Of a stretch of 64,000 nucleotides of DNA, positions 15,939-25,713 are shown one piece after another; positions within the stretch are counted from its first letter, which is position 1, and each line of letters starts with the position of its first letter. The notes below the pieces were generated by a model that searched no databases, had not been told where the DNA came from, and worked only from the letters and a program-made list of their open reading frames with translations. Both the position numbers and the translations under genes were made by a program. This stretch comes from Meiothermus sp. Pnk-1 (GTDB lineage Bacteria; Deinococcota; Deinococci; Deinococcales; Thermaceae): NCBI RefSeq assembly GCF_003226535.1, contig NZ_QKOB01000008.1:46846-110845 (forward strand), read 5' to 3'.

Positions 15939-16729
15939 TGGCCGCTGCGGAAAGCCACATGCTCCTAGCCTGGGTCGGTGCGCTGCTGATCGGGCTTGTC
16001 CTGGGTATGCTGGGCTCGGGCGGCTCTATCCTCACCGTGCCCATCCTGGTCTACCTGGTGGGCGAGCCCGAAAAGCTGGCCGTTGCCGAATCCCTGGCCA
16101 TCGTAGGGACAATCGCCTTGGTGGGATCCCTTCCCTATGCGCTCCGCGCTTTGGTGGACTGGAAAAGCGGGGTGGTGTTCGGTATACCCGGCACAATCGG
16201 TACCTACGCCGGAGCCTGGCTTTCACAGTTCGTAAGCGGAGGGGTGCAGCTAGGCTTATTCGCGGTGGTGATGCTCCTGGCGGCGTTTATAATGGCTCGC
16301 CCCAAAGGACTCCGCGCTCCCCGTACCTCGGGAGTCATCTGGAAGACCGGGCTTGGGGGAGGGGGGGTGGGGACTGTTGTTGGGCTGGTGGGGGTAGGTG
16401 GCGGTTTCCTCATCGTTCCGGCGCTGGTGTTGTTGGGGGGCTTGCCCATGCACCTGGCGGTAGGGACTAGCCTGCTCGTCATCGCGCTCAACTCGGCAGT
16501 TGGTTTTTACAAGTACCTGCACCTGCTTCCCGCGCTGGGGCTGACGGTGCACTGGGATTTGGTCTTCTTGTTCAGTGTCCTGGGGATCGCCGGGAGCTTT
16601 CTAGGAGGGCGGATCGGGGTTCGTCTCCCACAGGAGGCGCTGCGCCGGGGTTTTGCCGGATTTTTGGTGTGGATGGGGCTTTACATCTTCTGGCAGAGCC
16701 TTTCCAGGCTCCTCACGGGTTCCGGTTGA
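15938..16729 (+). CDS. TauE/SafE-family sulfite/sulfur-anion exporter
   Basis: 263 residues, about eight membrane helices, with the two repeated glycine-rich halves of the family (GMLGSGGSILTVPIL and GLVGVGGGFLIVPAL). TauE-like proteins in cst operons are thought to export sulfite or thiosulfate made from persulfide. It is the last gene of the operon, coupled to the rhodanese before it (GTGATG). The exact anion is inferred from context. Confidence 0.85.
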   Translation: MAAAESHMLLAWVGALLIGLVLGMLGSGGSILTVPILVYLVGEPEKLAVAESLAIVGTIALVGSLPYALRALVDWKSGVVFGIPGTIGTYAGAWLSQFVSGGVQLGLFAVVMLLAAFIMARPKGLRAPRTSGVIWKTGLGGGGVGTVVGLVGVGGGFLIVPALVLLGGLPMHLAVGTSLLVIALNSAVGFYKYLHLLPALGLTVHWDLVFLFSVLGIAGSFLGGRIGVRLPQEALRRGFAGFLVWMGLYIFWQSLSRLLTGSG

Positions 16730-16761
16730 GAGAAGGGAGCGATACACTTGAGCCACCCTCT

Positions 16762-17568
16762 ATGGCCAAGACCACCCAGACCCGCTGGAACCTCCAGGAT
16801 ATCGACCCCCGCAGCACCCCCGGCTTCGATGGAGGGAAAGCAAAGGCCTTAGCCGAACTCGAGCGTCTCTCGACCCGCTTGGGCCAACTGCAGGAGCAGC
16901 TTTACGCTGAACGCCAGCACCGGGTGCTGGTGATCTTGCAGGGGATGGATACCTCCGGCAAGGACGGCACCATCCGCCACGTGTTCAAGCACATAGATCC
17001 TCTAGGGGTAAGGGCGGTGGCCTTTAAGGCCCCTACCCCGCCTGAGTTGGAGCGCGACTACCTGTGGCGGGTGCACCCTCACGTCCCGGCCAATGGCGAG
17101 CTGGTGATCTTCAACCGCAGCCACTACGAGGACGTGCTGGTGGTGCGGGTGCATGGCCTGGTGCCCAAGGCGGTGTGGTCGCGGCGCTACGAACACATCA
17201 ACGCCTTCGAGAAGATGCTGGTGGATGAGGGAACCACCGTGCTCAAGTTCTTTTTGCATATCAGCAAGCAGGAGCAGAAAAAGCGCCTCCTCGAGCGTTT
17301 GAAAGAGCCTGACAAGCGCTGGAAGTTCAACCCCCAAGACCTGGTGGAGCGGGGTTATTGGGAAGACTATATGCAAGCCTACCAGGACGTACTGGACAAG
17401 ACCCATACCCCATACGCCCCCTGGCACGTGATTCCCGCGGACCGCAAGTGGTACCGCAACCTGCGGGTCTGCCAACGGTTGGTCGAGGTGCTGGAGGGCC
17501 TGGGGATGAAGTATCCTCAGCCCGAGCTGGACATCTCTGGGCTCGAGGGCGAGCTGGAGAAGACGTGA
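16762..17568 (+). CDS. ppk2: Polyphosphate kinase 2 (class III-like)
   Basis: 268 residues, single domain. Walker A is GMDTSGKDGTI, the lid/Walker B region is VIFNRSHYEDVLVVRVH, and the family residues RYEHINAFEKMLVDEGT and KRWKF are present. It closely resembles the Meiothermus ruber PPK2, which phosphorylates AMP and ADP with polyphosphate. It should be cytosolic. The start at 16762 (MAKTTQTRW) is chosen over an upstream ATG at 16669 that lies inside tauE. It is 6 bases from the following acetyltransferase gene. Confidence 0.92.
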   Translation: MAKTTQTRWNLQDIDPRSTPGFDGGKAKALAELERLSTRLGQLQEQLYAERQHRVLVILQGMDTSGKDGTIRHVFKHIDPLGVRAVAFKAPTPPELERDYLWRVHPHVPANGELVIFNRSHYEDVLVVRVHGLVPKAVWSRRYEHINAFEKMLVDEGTTVLKFFLHISKQEQKKRLLERLKEPDKRWKFNPQDLVERGYWEDYMQAYQDVLDKTHTPYAPWHVIPADRKWYRNLRVCQRLVEVLEGLGMKYPQPELDISGLEGELEKT

Positions 17569-17574
17569 GGAAGC

Positions 17575-18198
17575 ATGGACGTCTTCCCCTGCCTGGAGTC
17601 CCTCCGGCTCCGCTTGCGGGAGATCCGCGAGGAGGATGCCTGGGCTCTCTACCGTATCTATACCGACCCCCTGGTGGTGCGCTACCACAACCTCGAGCGC
17701 TTGGAAGGCCTCGAGGCAGCCCTCAGCTTTGCCGCCTGGATGCACAGCCTCTATCCCGAGGGGCGGGGGTTGCGCTGGGGGATCGAGGGGCGGGGGTCGC
17801 CAGGCCTCATCGGCACCATCGGCTATGAGTACCTCGACGCCCGCCAGCAGGGGGCCGAAATCAGCTACGACCTGCTCCCGGCGCATTGGGGCCAAGGGCT
17901 CATGCAGGAGGCCGTGGAGGCGGTGCTGGAGTATGTGCGGGGAACTTCCCTGCTCTACCTGGAGGCCAACGTGGTTTCGGAGAACCAGGCCTCGGCGCGG
18001 GTACTCGAGAAGGCCGGGTTCATTCCTCGAGGGGAACCCTACGCCCAGGGATTGCCCGGTGGGGCCACCTACCGGGTGCAGCGGTATCGGCTCGAGGTAG
18101 ACCGGGCCCCTCACAACAGCTCGAGCCCCGGCCAGCCGGCGAGCAGGTCTTGCTCGTTGAGGGCCTCGCCCTCTACCTCCGGCGTCCAGGAGAGGTAG
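17575..18198 (+). CDS. GNAT acetyltransferase, RimJ/RimL-like
   Basis: 207 residues. The GNAT fold is evident from LRLREIREEDAWALYRIYTDPLVV, GTIGYEYLD, the acetyl-CoA region LLPAHWGQGLMQEAVEAVLEY and NQASARVLEKAGF. The substrate may be a protein N-terminus or small amine. The domain ends near residue 178. The last ~30 residues are low-complexity and come from an 88-base overlap with the convergent DUF1517 gene, which suggests a lost stop codon. It follows ppk2 by 6 bases. Confidence 0.8.
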   Translation: MDVFPCLESLRLRLREIREEDAWALYRIYTDPLVVRYHNLERLEGLEAALSFAAWMHSLYPEGRGLRWGIEGRGSPGLIGTIGYEYLDARQQGAEISYDLLPAHWGQGLMQEAVEAVLEYVRGTSLLYLEANVVSENQASARVLEKAGFIPRGEPYAQGLPGGATYRVQRYRLEVDRAPHNSSSPGQPASRSCSLRASPSTSGVQER

Positions 18199-19040
18199 GC
18201 TGCGAGCGTGGTGAGGGGGGTGGAGGAGGAGAGCGCGAGCAAGGCCTGCCGGGCTCCGGCAGCGCGGAGCGGCCTGGGCACTGCGGGCAGCGGGCCGCGG
18301 TGGGCCAGCAACAAGGAGACCAGCAGGTAACGCTTGTCGGGCTCGAGGCGGGGGGTGTACTCGGCTTCATGGGTCTCCACCTTGCCCTCAAATTTGCGAT
18401 AAGTTTCGATATAGCTGCTGCGGTCCTCGGTCATCCAGCGGTCGAACTGGCCTTCGGCCTCTTCGAGGCGGCCCTGCCAGTTTTCGTAGCTGCCAAACTT
18501 CCAGCTGCTCTGCTCGCGTAAGAGGAGGGCGGCGGCATTGTCCACCAGGTCGGCCAGCCCTTGGGGGGTCTCGGTATCGGCCTCTTCGGCGAGGCGGCGC
18601 AGCGCCCGCTGAAGCTCGGGAGAGTAGAGGAGGGCCAGCCGCAGCCGGGCCACCTCCGCCTCCGCTGACCCGGCTCCCGGCGAACCCCCACTGCCCCGGG
18701 CCGCGCTGCTCAGACCCCGCACCACCGCGTAGGCGATGAGGCCCAGCACCAGGAGGGTGATGATGGAGGCCACGCCGATACCCCCACCCCCTATACCTGG
18801 GGTCACGTACACCGGCGGAGCCGGGTAGGCCGGGTATACCGGCGGGGTGCTGTAAGGCCGGCTGGGGGTAGGTAACGGGAAGGAAGGGGCCGGAGAAGGG
18901 TTCACCCGCGGCACCGAGGGGGTGCGGAACCCCCCGCGTCCACCCGCTCCACCCCCCGAGCGCTGGGCAAACCCGACGGCCAGAAGCACCGGCCCCAGCA
19001 GGGCCAATAGCATCAGCAACCCTACCGCGAATCTACGCAC
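18111..19040 (-). CDS. DUF1517-like exported membrane protein
   Basis: 309 residues. The GTG at 19040 starts a signal/anchor (RRFAVGLLMLLALLGPVLLAVGFAQ). A glycine-rich then proline-rich stretch (PSPAPSFPLPTPSRPYSTPP) follows, then a second membrane helix (ASIITLLVLGLIAYAVV) and a helical domain of about 180 residues as in DUF1517. No catalytic motif is seen. A TATCGT -10 ends six bases before the GTG, which supports a leaderless start; the frame up to 19193 looks spurious. It is convergent with the acetyltransferase. Function unknown. Confidence 0.7.
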   Translation of the reverse strand: MRRFAVGLLMLLALLGPVLLAVGFAQRSGGGAGGRGGFRTPSVPRVNPSPAPSFPLPTPSRPYSTPPVYPAYPAPPVYVTPGIGGGGIGVASIITLLVLGLIAYAVVRGLSSAARGSGGSPGAGSAEAEVARLRLALLYSPELQRALRRLAEEADTETPQGLADLVDNAAALLLREQSSWKFGSYENWQGRLEEAEGQFDRWMTEDRSSYIETYRKFEGKVETHEAEYTPRLEPDKRYLLVSLLLAHRGPLPAVPRPLRAAGARQALLALSSSTPLTTLAAYLSWTPEVEGEALNEQDLLAGWPGLELL

Positions 19041-19275
19041 GCTTACACGATACCGTAGGAAGGGTTGGTAGAACGAAGGAGCGGTCAAAGCCGCCCGCCT
19101 CCCCTCCAACCGCTGGCAAAGATCCCATGGGGAGGGGCTACGATGGAAGATCCCCGAACCCGCAAAGTGTGAGGGCGGCTGGGATTGTAGCAAATAATGT
19201 TAGTAAACTTGATACGAGGAGACTGAAGTCTTGGCGCTTACAATGGCCGAGGTTCTGCCTGGAGGAGAACCGCAA

Positions 19276-21729
19276 ATGAGCGAACGGAGCGAGAACAAAA
19301 CCCTTCCCCCTACGCTGCCTATCTGTCCGGTGCGGGGTTCGGTCATCTACCCTACCATGGTCATGCCCATCGATGCTGGGCGGCCTATCTCGATCAAGGC
19401 CATAGATGCGGCCTTGGCCCAGGAGCGGGTCATCCTGATCGTGAGCCAGCGCGACAAGGACCTCGAGGCCCCCGGCCCACAGGATCTCTACGAGGTCGGC
19501 ACGGCTTGCAATATCCTCAGGATGCGCAAAAACCCCGATGGCTCGATACAGATGCTGGTGCAGGCTTTCGCCCGGGTAAAGGTGACCCAAGTCACCCAGC
19601 AGGACGGCTACTTGCTGGCCCAGGCCGAGATCATCTCCGAGAGCGTGGGGAACGCCGTCGAGGTCAAGGCCCTCTTTCGCGAGGTGCGCGAGAAGTTCCA
19701 AGCGGTGCTCAAGGAGGGGCGCTACCTGAGCCCCGAAGTGACCCAGTTCGTGCTGAACCTGGAAGACCCCTCGCAATTGGCCGACTACATCGCTTTCCAC
19801 ATGGATTTCCGCCTCGAGGATAAACAGAAGATCCTCGAGACCGCTTCGGCTTCCGAGCGGCTCAAGCAGGTGTTGGTGTTGCTGGATGCTGAGCTCGAGC
19901 TCATCGAGACGCAAAAGCGCATCCAGCAGCAGGTCAAGGAGGAAATCGACAGAAACCAGCGCGAGTACTTCCTGCGCGAGCAGATGAAGGCCATTCAGAA
20001 AGAGCTGCACGGCGAGGAGGGGGAAGAGGAGGTGGAGGAGTACCGCCAGCGGATCGCCGCCCTCTCTCTTCCTGAGGCGGTAAAAAGCGAGGCCGAGCGT
20101 GAACTCTCCCGCTTTGCCCGCATGCACCCCGACTCCGCCGAGGCCAGCGTAATCCGCACCTACCTGGATTGGATCGTCAACCTCCCCTGGAATACCCGCA
20201 CCGAAGACTATGTGGACCTCAAACAGGCCAAGGAGATCCTCGAGGAGGACCACTATGGCCTGGAGAAGGTCAAGGACCGGGTCTTGGAGTACCTGGCGGT
20301 GAGGAAGCTCAAGCTCGAGCGGGCCAAGCGGGGGGAGATCCCCGAGGAGGAAGTGGCCAAAGGCCCCATTTTGCTCTTCGTGGGGCCGCCGGGGGTGGGT
20401 AAAACCTCCATCGCCAAGAGCATCGCCAAGAGCCTGGGCCGCAAGTACGTGCGGATCAGCCTGGGCGGCGTGCGCGACGAGTCCGATATCCGCGGCCATC
20501 GCCGCACCTACATCGGGGCTATGCCAGGGCGGATCATTCAGGCTTTGCGCCAGGCCGGGAGCAAGAACCCGGTGTTGCTGCTCGACGAGGTGGATAAGCT
20601 GGGCTCGAGCTATCAGGGCGACCCGGCGGCGGCTTTGCTCGAGCTGTTGGACCCGGCGCAGAACAAGGAGTTCACCGACCATTACCTGGGCGTGCCCTTC
20701 GACATGAGCGAGACGCTCTTCATCTGTACCGCCAACTTCCCTGGGAATATCCCCGCTCCCTTGATGGACCGCATGGAGCTGATCGAGTTCACCAGCTACA
20801 TCGAGCAGGAGAAGCTGGAAATCGCCAAGCGCTACCTGCTCCCGCGGCAGATGCTGGAGAACGGACTCAAGGAAAACCAAGTGGTCATTACCGAAGCTGC
20901 GCTCTCGCGGCTTATCACCCACTACACCCGCGAGGCCGGGGTGAGGAACCTCGAGCGCGAGATCGGCAGCCTCCTGCGCAAAGCTGCGCGGAGCATCCTC
21001 GAGACGGGGCGAAAGCGGGTGCGCATCACCGAGGGCGACCTCGAGAAGTACCTGGGCCCGGCCCGCTTCATGCCCGAGTCCGAGGCCCGTGAGCCGCAGG
21101 TGGGGGTGGCGACCGGGATGTACTACTCGCCGGTGGGCGGGGACATCATGTTCATCGAGGTCTCGGCCATGCCCGGCAAGGGCAACCTGATCCTCACCGG
21201 TCAGCTGGGCGACGTGATGAAGGAGTCCGCTCGAGCGGCGCTCTCCTACGCCAAAAAGAACGCCCAGCGCTTCGGCATCTCGCTCGAGCGCTTTGACGGT
21301 TCAGACATCCACATCCACGTCCCAGCAGGCGCAGTGCCCAAAGAGGGCCCCTCGGCGGGGATCGCCATTACCGCCGCTATGGTTTCGGCCTTGGCCGAGG
21401 TACCGGTGCGCCACGACGTGGCCATGACCGGCGAGATCACCCTCACCGGGCGGGTCTTGCCCATCGGCGGGGTCAAGGAGAAGGTGTTGGGGGCGCGCCG
21501 GGCAGGGATCCGCCAGGTGATCTTGCCCAAGCAGAACCAGTCGGATCTGGTCGATGTCCCGGCCTACTTGCGCCAGAACCTCACCTTTCACTTTGCCGAG
21601 AACCTCGACCAAGCCCTCGACTGGGCCTTGGTGGGTGGGTTGAAGGGGCTCGAGGCGAGAGGTGCCTCCAAACCCAGCAAGCCCAAGGTGAGCCGCAAAC
21701 CCAAGGCTCCCCCCGCCGCGCGCGCGTGA
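19276..21729 (+). CDS. lon: ATP-dependent protease Lon
   Basis: 817 residues. An N-terminal LON substrate-binding domain ([16 protein letters not shown]), a coiled-coil region near 200-270, an AAA+ module with Walker [10 protein letters not shown] near 370 and the sensor region, and a C-terminal protease with Ser693 (PKEGPSAG) and Lys736 (GGVKEK). This is the complete LonA arrangement. It degrades misfolded and regulatory proteins in the cytosol. The ATG at 19276 follows GGAGGAGAACC. The C-terminus ends in a basic Lys/Ala/Pro tail after the protease domain. Confidence 0.96.
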   Translation: MSERSENKTLPPTLPICPVRGSVIYPTMVMPIDAGRPISIKAIDAALAQERVILIVSQRDKDLEAPGPQDLYEVGTACNILRMRKNPDGSIQMLVQAFARVKVTQVTQQDGYLLAQAEIISESVGNAVEVKALFREVREKFQAVLKEGRYLSPEVTQFVLNLEDPSQLADYIAFHMDFRLEDKQKILETASASERLKQVLVLLDAELELIETQKRIQQQVKEEIDRNQREYFLREQMKAIQKELHGEEGEEEVEEYRQRIAALSLPEAVKSEAERELSRFARMHPDSAEASVIRTYLDWIVNLPWNTRTEDYVDLKQAKEILEEDHYGLEKVKDRVLEYLAVRKLKLERAKRGEIPEEEVAKGPILLFVGPPGVGKTSIAKSIAKSLGRKYVRISLGGVRDESDIRGHRRTYIGAMPGRIIQALRQAGSKNPVLLLDEVDKLGSSYQGDPAAALLELLDPAQNKEFTDHYLGVPFDMSETLFICTANFPGNIPAPLMDRMELIEFTSYIEQEKLEIAKRYLLPRQMLENGLKENQVVITEAALSRLITHYTREAGVRNLEREIGSLLRKAARSILETGRKRVRITEGDLEKYLGPARFMPESEAREPQVGVATGMYYSPVGGDIMFIEVSAMPGKGNLILTGQLGDVMKESARAALSYAKKNAQRFGISLERFDGSDIHIHVPAGAVPKEGPSAGIAITAAMVSALAEVPVRHDVAMTGEITLTGRVLPIGGVKEKVLGARRAGIRQVILPKQNQSDLVDVPAYLRQNLTFHFAENLDQALDWALVGGLKGLEARGASKPSKPKVSRKPKAPPAARA

Positions 21730-21757
21730 GCTTCACCTGGGCGTCATCGGGCAGCGC

Positions 21758-21763
21758 TATACT
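21758..21763 (+). promoter_or_regulatory. -10 element of a leaderless promoter (transglutaminase-like gene)
   Basis: TATACT ends six bases before the ATG at 21770, with no ribosome-binding sequence in between. Confidence 0.5.
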
Positions 21764-21769
21764 TAGCCC

Positions 21770-22855
21770 ATGCGGGGCGCTCGGCAAATCGTCGGCGGGG
21801 TGGTGCTGCTGGTGGGGTTGGGGGCGGGGGTCTGGTCGGCCCACCTGCACCCTTCCCCGCCCGGGCCGACCCAGCCGATCGTGGTGGTTCAGACCCGGGC
21901 GGATGAGCGGTATCCTTACCGCTCGGCGGTCTTCGACGCCTTTGTGGAGGACTCCTACCGAGAGGTTGCGTCGCGGGTGGAGCCGTTTTACGCCTGGTGG
22001 GAGGGGGCTTACGCGAGGCACCCGCAGCTCTGGCTGGAGGGGCATAAGGCCCTGATCGCCGCCATGGAGGCCCGGAAGAAGGAGCTGGCCGCGGCCCAGG
22101 GCGAGGCCAAGACCCGGCTCGAGCTAGAAACCGCCCGGTGGTTGCACAAGCTGGTCAAGACCCTGATTCCTAAATTCAGCCTCGAGCGGGGCTTTGAGTT
22201 TGTGTATACCGTGGAGCGGGGAGAGCGCCAGTGCTTGCTGCAATCGGTGCTGATCGCCGGGATGCTGCAAAAGATGGGCCTGGATGCGGGAGTGGCGATG
22301 GTTTGGAAGAATCCCCAGGCGCAAGAGAGCAACAACGGCCATGCGGTCACCGTGCTGCGCCTGCCGGGTGGGCGCGATGTGCTGGTGGATGCCTCCGACC
22401 CCGAGCCTTTCATCCGCCACCAGGGCCTGTTTGTCTACGACCCCGCGAGCCGTAGTTACCGCTTCGTCGAGCCGGTCTATTCCCAGGACTTTATCACCGC
22501 TTACCGCTTGCACGGGAGCGGCGAGGAGGTGAACCCAAACCAACTTCGCCCGCTCAGCGCTCGCTTTCTACGTTCGCAGTTTTATTACTATCGAGGGGAG
22601 CGGGCTCCGGGCGGGTTCATGGGCCCCTCCAACCCCCGGGGCCTGGCAGCTTCGGCCCGCTTCCTCGAGCAGGCCATCCGCTACGATCCCTACAACCCCC
22701 TTCCGGTCTACGTGCTGGGGCACGTCTACGCCAAAGAGGGCAAAAAGGAAGCTGCCCGCGAGCAGTATCTCCAAGGGTACCGGCTCTATAGGGCCTTTGG
22801 CTACGTCCCATCCGGTCCCCAGGCGGCCTACAGCCGAGCGGGCTGGGGCTATTAG
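21770..22855 (+). CDS. Putative exported transglutaminase-like protein with C-terminal TPR-like repeat
   Basis: 361 residues. An N-terminal membrane segment (VGGVVLLVGLGAGVW) is followed by a helical region and then a papain/transglutaminase-like pattern: Cys in ERQCLLQSVLIAGMLQKMG, His in NNGHAVTVLRL and Asp in LVDASDPEPF. A C-terminal helical pair (ARFLEQAIRYDPYNPLPVYVLGHVYAKEGKKEAAREQYLQG) is TPR-like. These proteins usually act on envelope proteins or as proteases. The triad is my reading of spacing and needs a profile search. It does not overlap its neighbours. Confidence 0.6.
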   Translation: MRGARQIVGGVVLLVGLGAGVWSAHLHPSPPGPTQPIVVVQTRADERYPYRSAVFDAFVEDSYREVASRVEPFYAWWEGAYARHPQLWLEGHKALIAAMEARKKELAAAQGEAKTRLELETARWLHKLVKTLIPKFSLERGFEFVYTVERGERQCLLQSVLIAGMLQKMGLDAGVAMVWKNPQAQESNNGHAVTVLRLPGGRDVLVDASDPEPFIRHQGLFVYDPASRSYRFVEPVYSQDFITAYRLHGSGEEVNPNQLRPLSARFLRSQFYYYRGERAPGGFMGPSNPRGLAASARFLEQAIRYDPYNPLPVYVLGHVYAKEGKKEAAREQYLQGYRLYRAFGYVPSGPQAAYSRAGWGY

Positions 22856-22926
22856 CCTCCGGCATTAAGGCTACCCTAACGCCGTTCTTGCTCAGCCTGC
22901 TCCCCGGGAGGCTAGACTTGGGTAGC

Positions 22927-23418
22927 ATGAAGCTTTACCGGATTCTCCTACCGCTGGCCTTCGGGGTAGCCCTGACCGGATGCCTGCCCAGGGTCAGCCC
23001 GCTCCTGGGCACTACCCCGGTGGTCACCGACTTCCACCCCGACCGCGGAGCCGGCGCCGCCTACAAGCTCGACGAGGCGATAAGCTTTAGCTTCACCCTG
23101 ACCCAGCCGGGCTACGTCACCCTGGTGGCCATTGACCCCGACCTCAACGTCTACGAGATCGGGCGGCGCGGGGTGCAGTACCCGGCGGGTAACCATACCT
23201 TCCCCCCTCCCGGTGCCGACTTCCGCCTCGAGGCCAGCCCCCCGCTGGGCCTTCAGCGGGTGCGGCTGATCTTTACCGATACCCCGGCCCCTGCGGTGCG
23301 CTTCCGGGGCCGAATGAACGGCGGCGAGCTGGAGCGGACTACCCGCGCCTACCTCGAGGCTTCCGGGGCTAAGGTGCGCGACGTGGCGGAGACCACGCTG
23401 AGGGTGGTGAACCCGTGA
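22927..23418 (+). CDS. DUF4384-like lipoprotein
   Basis: 163 residues with a lipoprotein signal (FGVALTGC, Cys at residue 19). The rest resembles the DUF4384 Ig-like domain (FSFTLTQPGYVTLVAIDPDLNVYEI), common in surface proteins. The start at 22927 is preferred over 22888 because TAGACT lies eight bases before it and the signal begins there. It overlaps the next lipoprotein gene by 4 bases. The two are likely made together. Confidence 0.75.
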   Translation: MKLYRILLPLAFGVALTGCLPRVSPLLGTTPVVTDFHPDRGAGAAYKLDEAISFSFTLTQPGYVTLVAIDPDLNVYEIGRRGVQYPAGNHTFPPPGADFRLEASPPLGLQRVRLIFTDTPAPAVRFRGRMNGGELERTTRAYLEASGAKVRDVAETTLRVVNP

Positions 23419-24629
23419 GGCTTGCCAAGATGGGGCTGCTCGGGCTGTTGGGCCTGGGTTTGCTCGGTTGCCAGACGCAGCAGGCCGCACCCGAGGGGTG
23501 CCAGGCGGTGGCCTACCAGCCGGGTGGGGTGAGCGGGAGTTTTGTACCTGCTGACAACTTTCGCCGGGTAGAGGCGGACAGCATCAGCGGGGTCGAGGCC
23601 AGCCGCCTCCAAGTCGCCGAAGACCCCGACCATCCCTTCAAGGCTGGGCAGCTTATCGCGAGCAACTGCAACGACGGGTTAGTGCGCCGGGTAACCGAGG
23701 TTCAGGCTGCTACGGCTTCGGATAAGGTCTCGCCGCAGGGGATTCGCACCGTCTGGCTGAATACGCAAGACGCTGCGCTCGAGGACGCCATAGCCTCCGG
23801 TGAGGCCAGCATCAATTTCGGACAGTTGGAACTCCAGAGCCTCGAGCAGGCCCTACCGGGGGTCGAACTCCAGCAGGTCACCGGCAAGATTACCCTCAAA
23901 AACCTCACCCTCAACCCGGTTGCCGGGGTGACGGTGGTGCTCAACGGCTCGCTCGAGCAGACCCTCAACCCGCGCTTCCGCCTGGTGTTCAACAGCGGCA
24001 GCGTGGACGTGTTTGAGGCCGGGTTGGGCGGAGAGTTCAAGTCTGAGATCAAGGCCAAGATCACCGTCAGCAAAGCCATCCCGAGCTGGAATAAGGAGCA
24101 GCCTATCGCTCAGGCCGCCCCGATCCGGCGGGCCTTCCTGGTGGGCGCCGTACCGGTGGTGGTGGTCGTCACCCCCAAGCTGGTGGTGGGGGCCAGCGGC
24201 GGAGCGGAAAACAACGTCACCGTAGAGGCGGGTATTGCCCCCACGCTGGACTTCGACGCTGGGATCAAGTACGACCGCGACGGGGCGCAAAAGTGGGTTC
24301 CTCTCTGGAAAGACCCCACCTTCGCCCTCAACCCCACCTTCAGCTACACGGTTCCGGCCAAGGCCACCGGCAGGGTCTATGCCAAGATGGTCATGGAGGT
24401 GAAGTTCTATGGGCTGGCCGGGCCGACCCTGGAGGCCGGGCCGCAGATGAACCTCACCCTGAACCCCACCGGCTCGAGCCCCTTGGCGAAACTGGCGGCG
24501 GGGGCCGGGGCTAGCGGTAGCGTTTCCGCCGGGTTCAGCGTGCTCGGTAAGGGCTTATCGGTGGGGACCGCGCCCATCACCCGCGAGAAGACGATCGAGC
24601 TGTCTTGCTCGGACAGCGGCTGCAGCTAG
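23415..24629 (+). CDS. Lipoprotein of unknown function
   Basis: 404 residues, GTG start overlapping the previous stop. A lipobox (GLGLLGC) gives a lipidated Cys at residue 19. The mature part is beta-rich with hydrophobic strands (FLVGAVPVVVVVTPKLVVGASG) and ends in a Cys pair (LSCSDSGCS). No domain was recognised. It is probably an outer-surface or periplasmic structural protein. The strongly strand-rich C-terminal half could be a barrel or beta-sandwich. Confidence 0.65.
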   Translation: MRLAKMGLLGLLGLGLLGCQTQQAAPEGCQAVAYQPGGVSGSFVPADNFRRVEADSISGVEASRLQVAEDPDHPFKAGQLIASNCNDGLVRRVTEVQAATASDKVSPQGIRTVWLNTQDAALEDAIASGEASINFGQLELQSLEQALPGVELQQVTGKITLKNLTLNPVAGVTVVLNGSLEQTLNPRFRLVFNSGSVDVFEAGLGGEFKSEIKAKITVSKAIPSWNKEQPIAQAAPIRRAFLVGAVPVVVVVTPKLVVGASGGAENNVTVEAGIAPTLDFDAGIKYDRDGAQKWVPLWKDPTFALNPTFSYTVPAKATGRVYAKMVMEVKFYGLAGPTLEAGPQMNLTLNPTGSSPLAKLAAGAGASGSVSAGFSVLGKGLSVGTAPITREKTIELSCSDSGCS

Positions 24630-24642
24630 CCGACCGCCGCGG

Positions 24643-24648
24643 TAGACT
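24643..24648 (+). promoter_or_regulatory. -10 element of a leaderless hisC promoter
   Basis: TAGACT stands six bases before the GTG at 24655, with no ribosome site between. Confidence 0.5.
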
Positions 24649-24654
24649 GACAGC

Positions 24655-25713
24655 GTGAAAGGCCTCAAGCCCCACCTGCTTCTATTGCCTCGCTACCCCT
24701 ACCATAAGGTCGAGGCCCCCATCAAGCTCGACCAGAACGAGTCGGCCCACGACCTGCCGCCCCATCTCAAGGAGCGGGCGCTAAAACGCCTGGCCGCTCT
24801 TTCCTGGAACCGCTACCCCTCCCTCCACGCCGAGGAGGTGCGCGAGGCCCTGGCCCGCCACACCGGCTGGGATCCCGAAGGGGTGGTGGTGAGCCCGGGC
24901 TCGAACCTCCTCATCCAGTGCTTGGCCCAAGCGGCTACCCGAGTCCTCGACACCGCACCTGCCTTCCCGCACTACGCCATCTCGGCCAGGCTGGCCGGCA
25001 CCCCCTACCAGGCGATTCCCTTACACACGGACTTTCGCTTGCCGCTAGCGGAGCTTCTGGAGGCCATGTCGGGCGAGGCGGGGGTGCTCTTTCTGCCTAA
25101 CCCCCACGCCCCCACGGGGGTCCTTTTCCCCGAAGCCGAAATCCAGGCCTTAGCCCGCCGGGCGGGAGAGACCGGCTGGCTGTTGGTGATTGACGAGGCC
25201 TACCAGCAGTTTTCCGGCTCCGACTTCCGCGACCTGGCCCGGGGGCACCCCCACCTAGCCCTTTTGCGCACCTTCTCCAAAGCCTGGGGGTTGGGCGGAA
25301 TCCGGGCCGGGTATCTGCTCGCAAGCCCCACCGTGGCGGGCGTGATCCAAAACCTCTTGCCGCCGTTTGGGCTGCCCGCCCACACCGCGGCGATCCTGCT
25401 CACCGTTCTGGAGGACCCCAGCTACATCCAAGCGCGGGTGCGGGAAGTAGAGGCGGAGCGCGAGCGGCTATACCGCGCTTTGAGGCAGCACCCCACCTGG
25501 CGGGTTTACCCCAGCCACACCAACTTTTTGCTGGTGCGCACCCCCGACGCTGCCCAGGCTTACCGGGCTCTCCTCGAGCGCGGCATCCTGGTGCGGCGGC
25601 AAGACCACTACGCCGGGCTCGAGGGGTGCATTCGCCTTTCGGTAGGGACCCCCGCCGAGAACGACCGCCTCCTGGAGGCGGCTTTTGAAATAACCAGGGT
25701 GGGCCATGCGTAA
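24655..25713 (+). CDS. hisC: Histidinol-phosphate aminotransferase
   Basis: 352 residues, class I/II PLP aminotransferase. The N-terminus has KLDQNESAHDLP, the substrate-binding tyrosine region follows (PAFPHYAISARLAG), the Asp/Tyr PLP site is IDEAYQQF, and the PLP lysine is in RTFSKAWGLGGIRAGYLL. It converts imidazole-acetol phosphate to histidinol phosphate in histidine synthesis. It overlaps hisB by 8 bases, and hisH follows two genes on. Start codon GTG. Confidence 0.9.
   Translation: MKGLKPHLLLLPRYPYHKVEAPIKLDQNESAHDLPPHLKERALKRLAALSWNRYPSLHAEEVREALARHTGWDPEGVVVSPGSNLLIQCLAQAATRVLDTAPAFPHYAISARLAGTPYQAIPLHTDFRLPLAELLEAMSGEAGVLFLPNPHAPTGVLFPEAEIQALARRAGETGWLLVIDEAYQQFSGSDFRDLARGHPHLALLRTFSKAWGLGGIRAGYLLASPTVAGVIQNLLPPFGLPAHTAAILLTVLEDPSYIQARVREVEAERERLYRALRQHPTWRVYPSHTNFLLVRTPDAAQAYRALLERGILVRRQDHYAGLEGCIRLSVGTPAENDRLLEAAFEITRVGHA

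Noticed and set aside
19138..20922. 594-codon open frame on the minus strand
   Set aside because: It is antisense to lon and reflects codon bias; it has no domain and crosses no plausible start.
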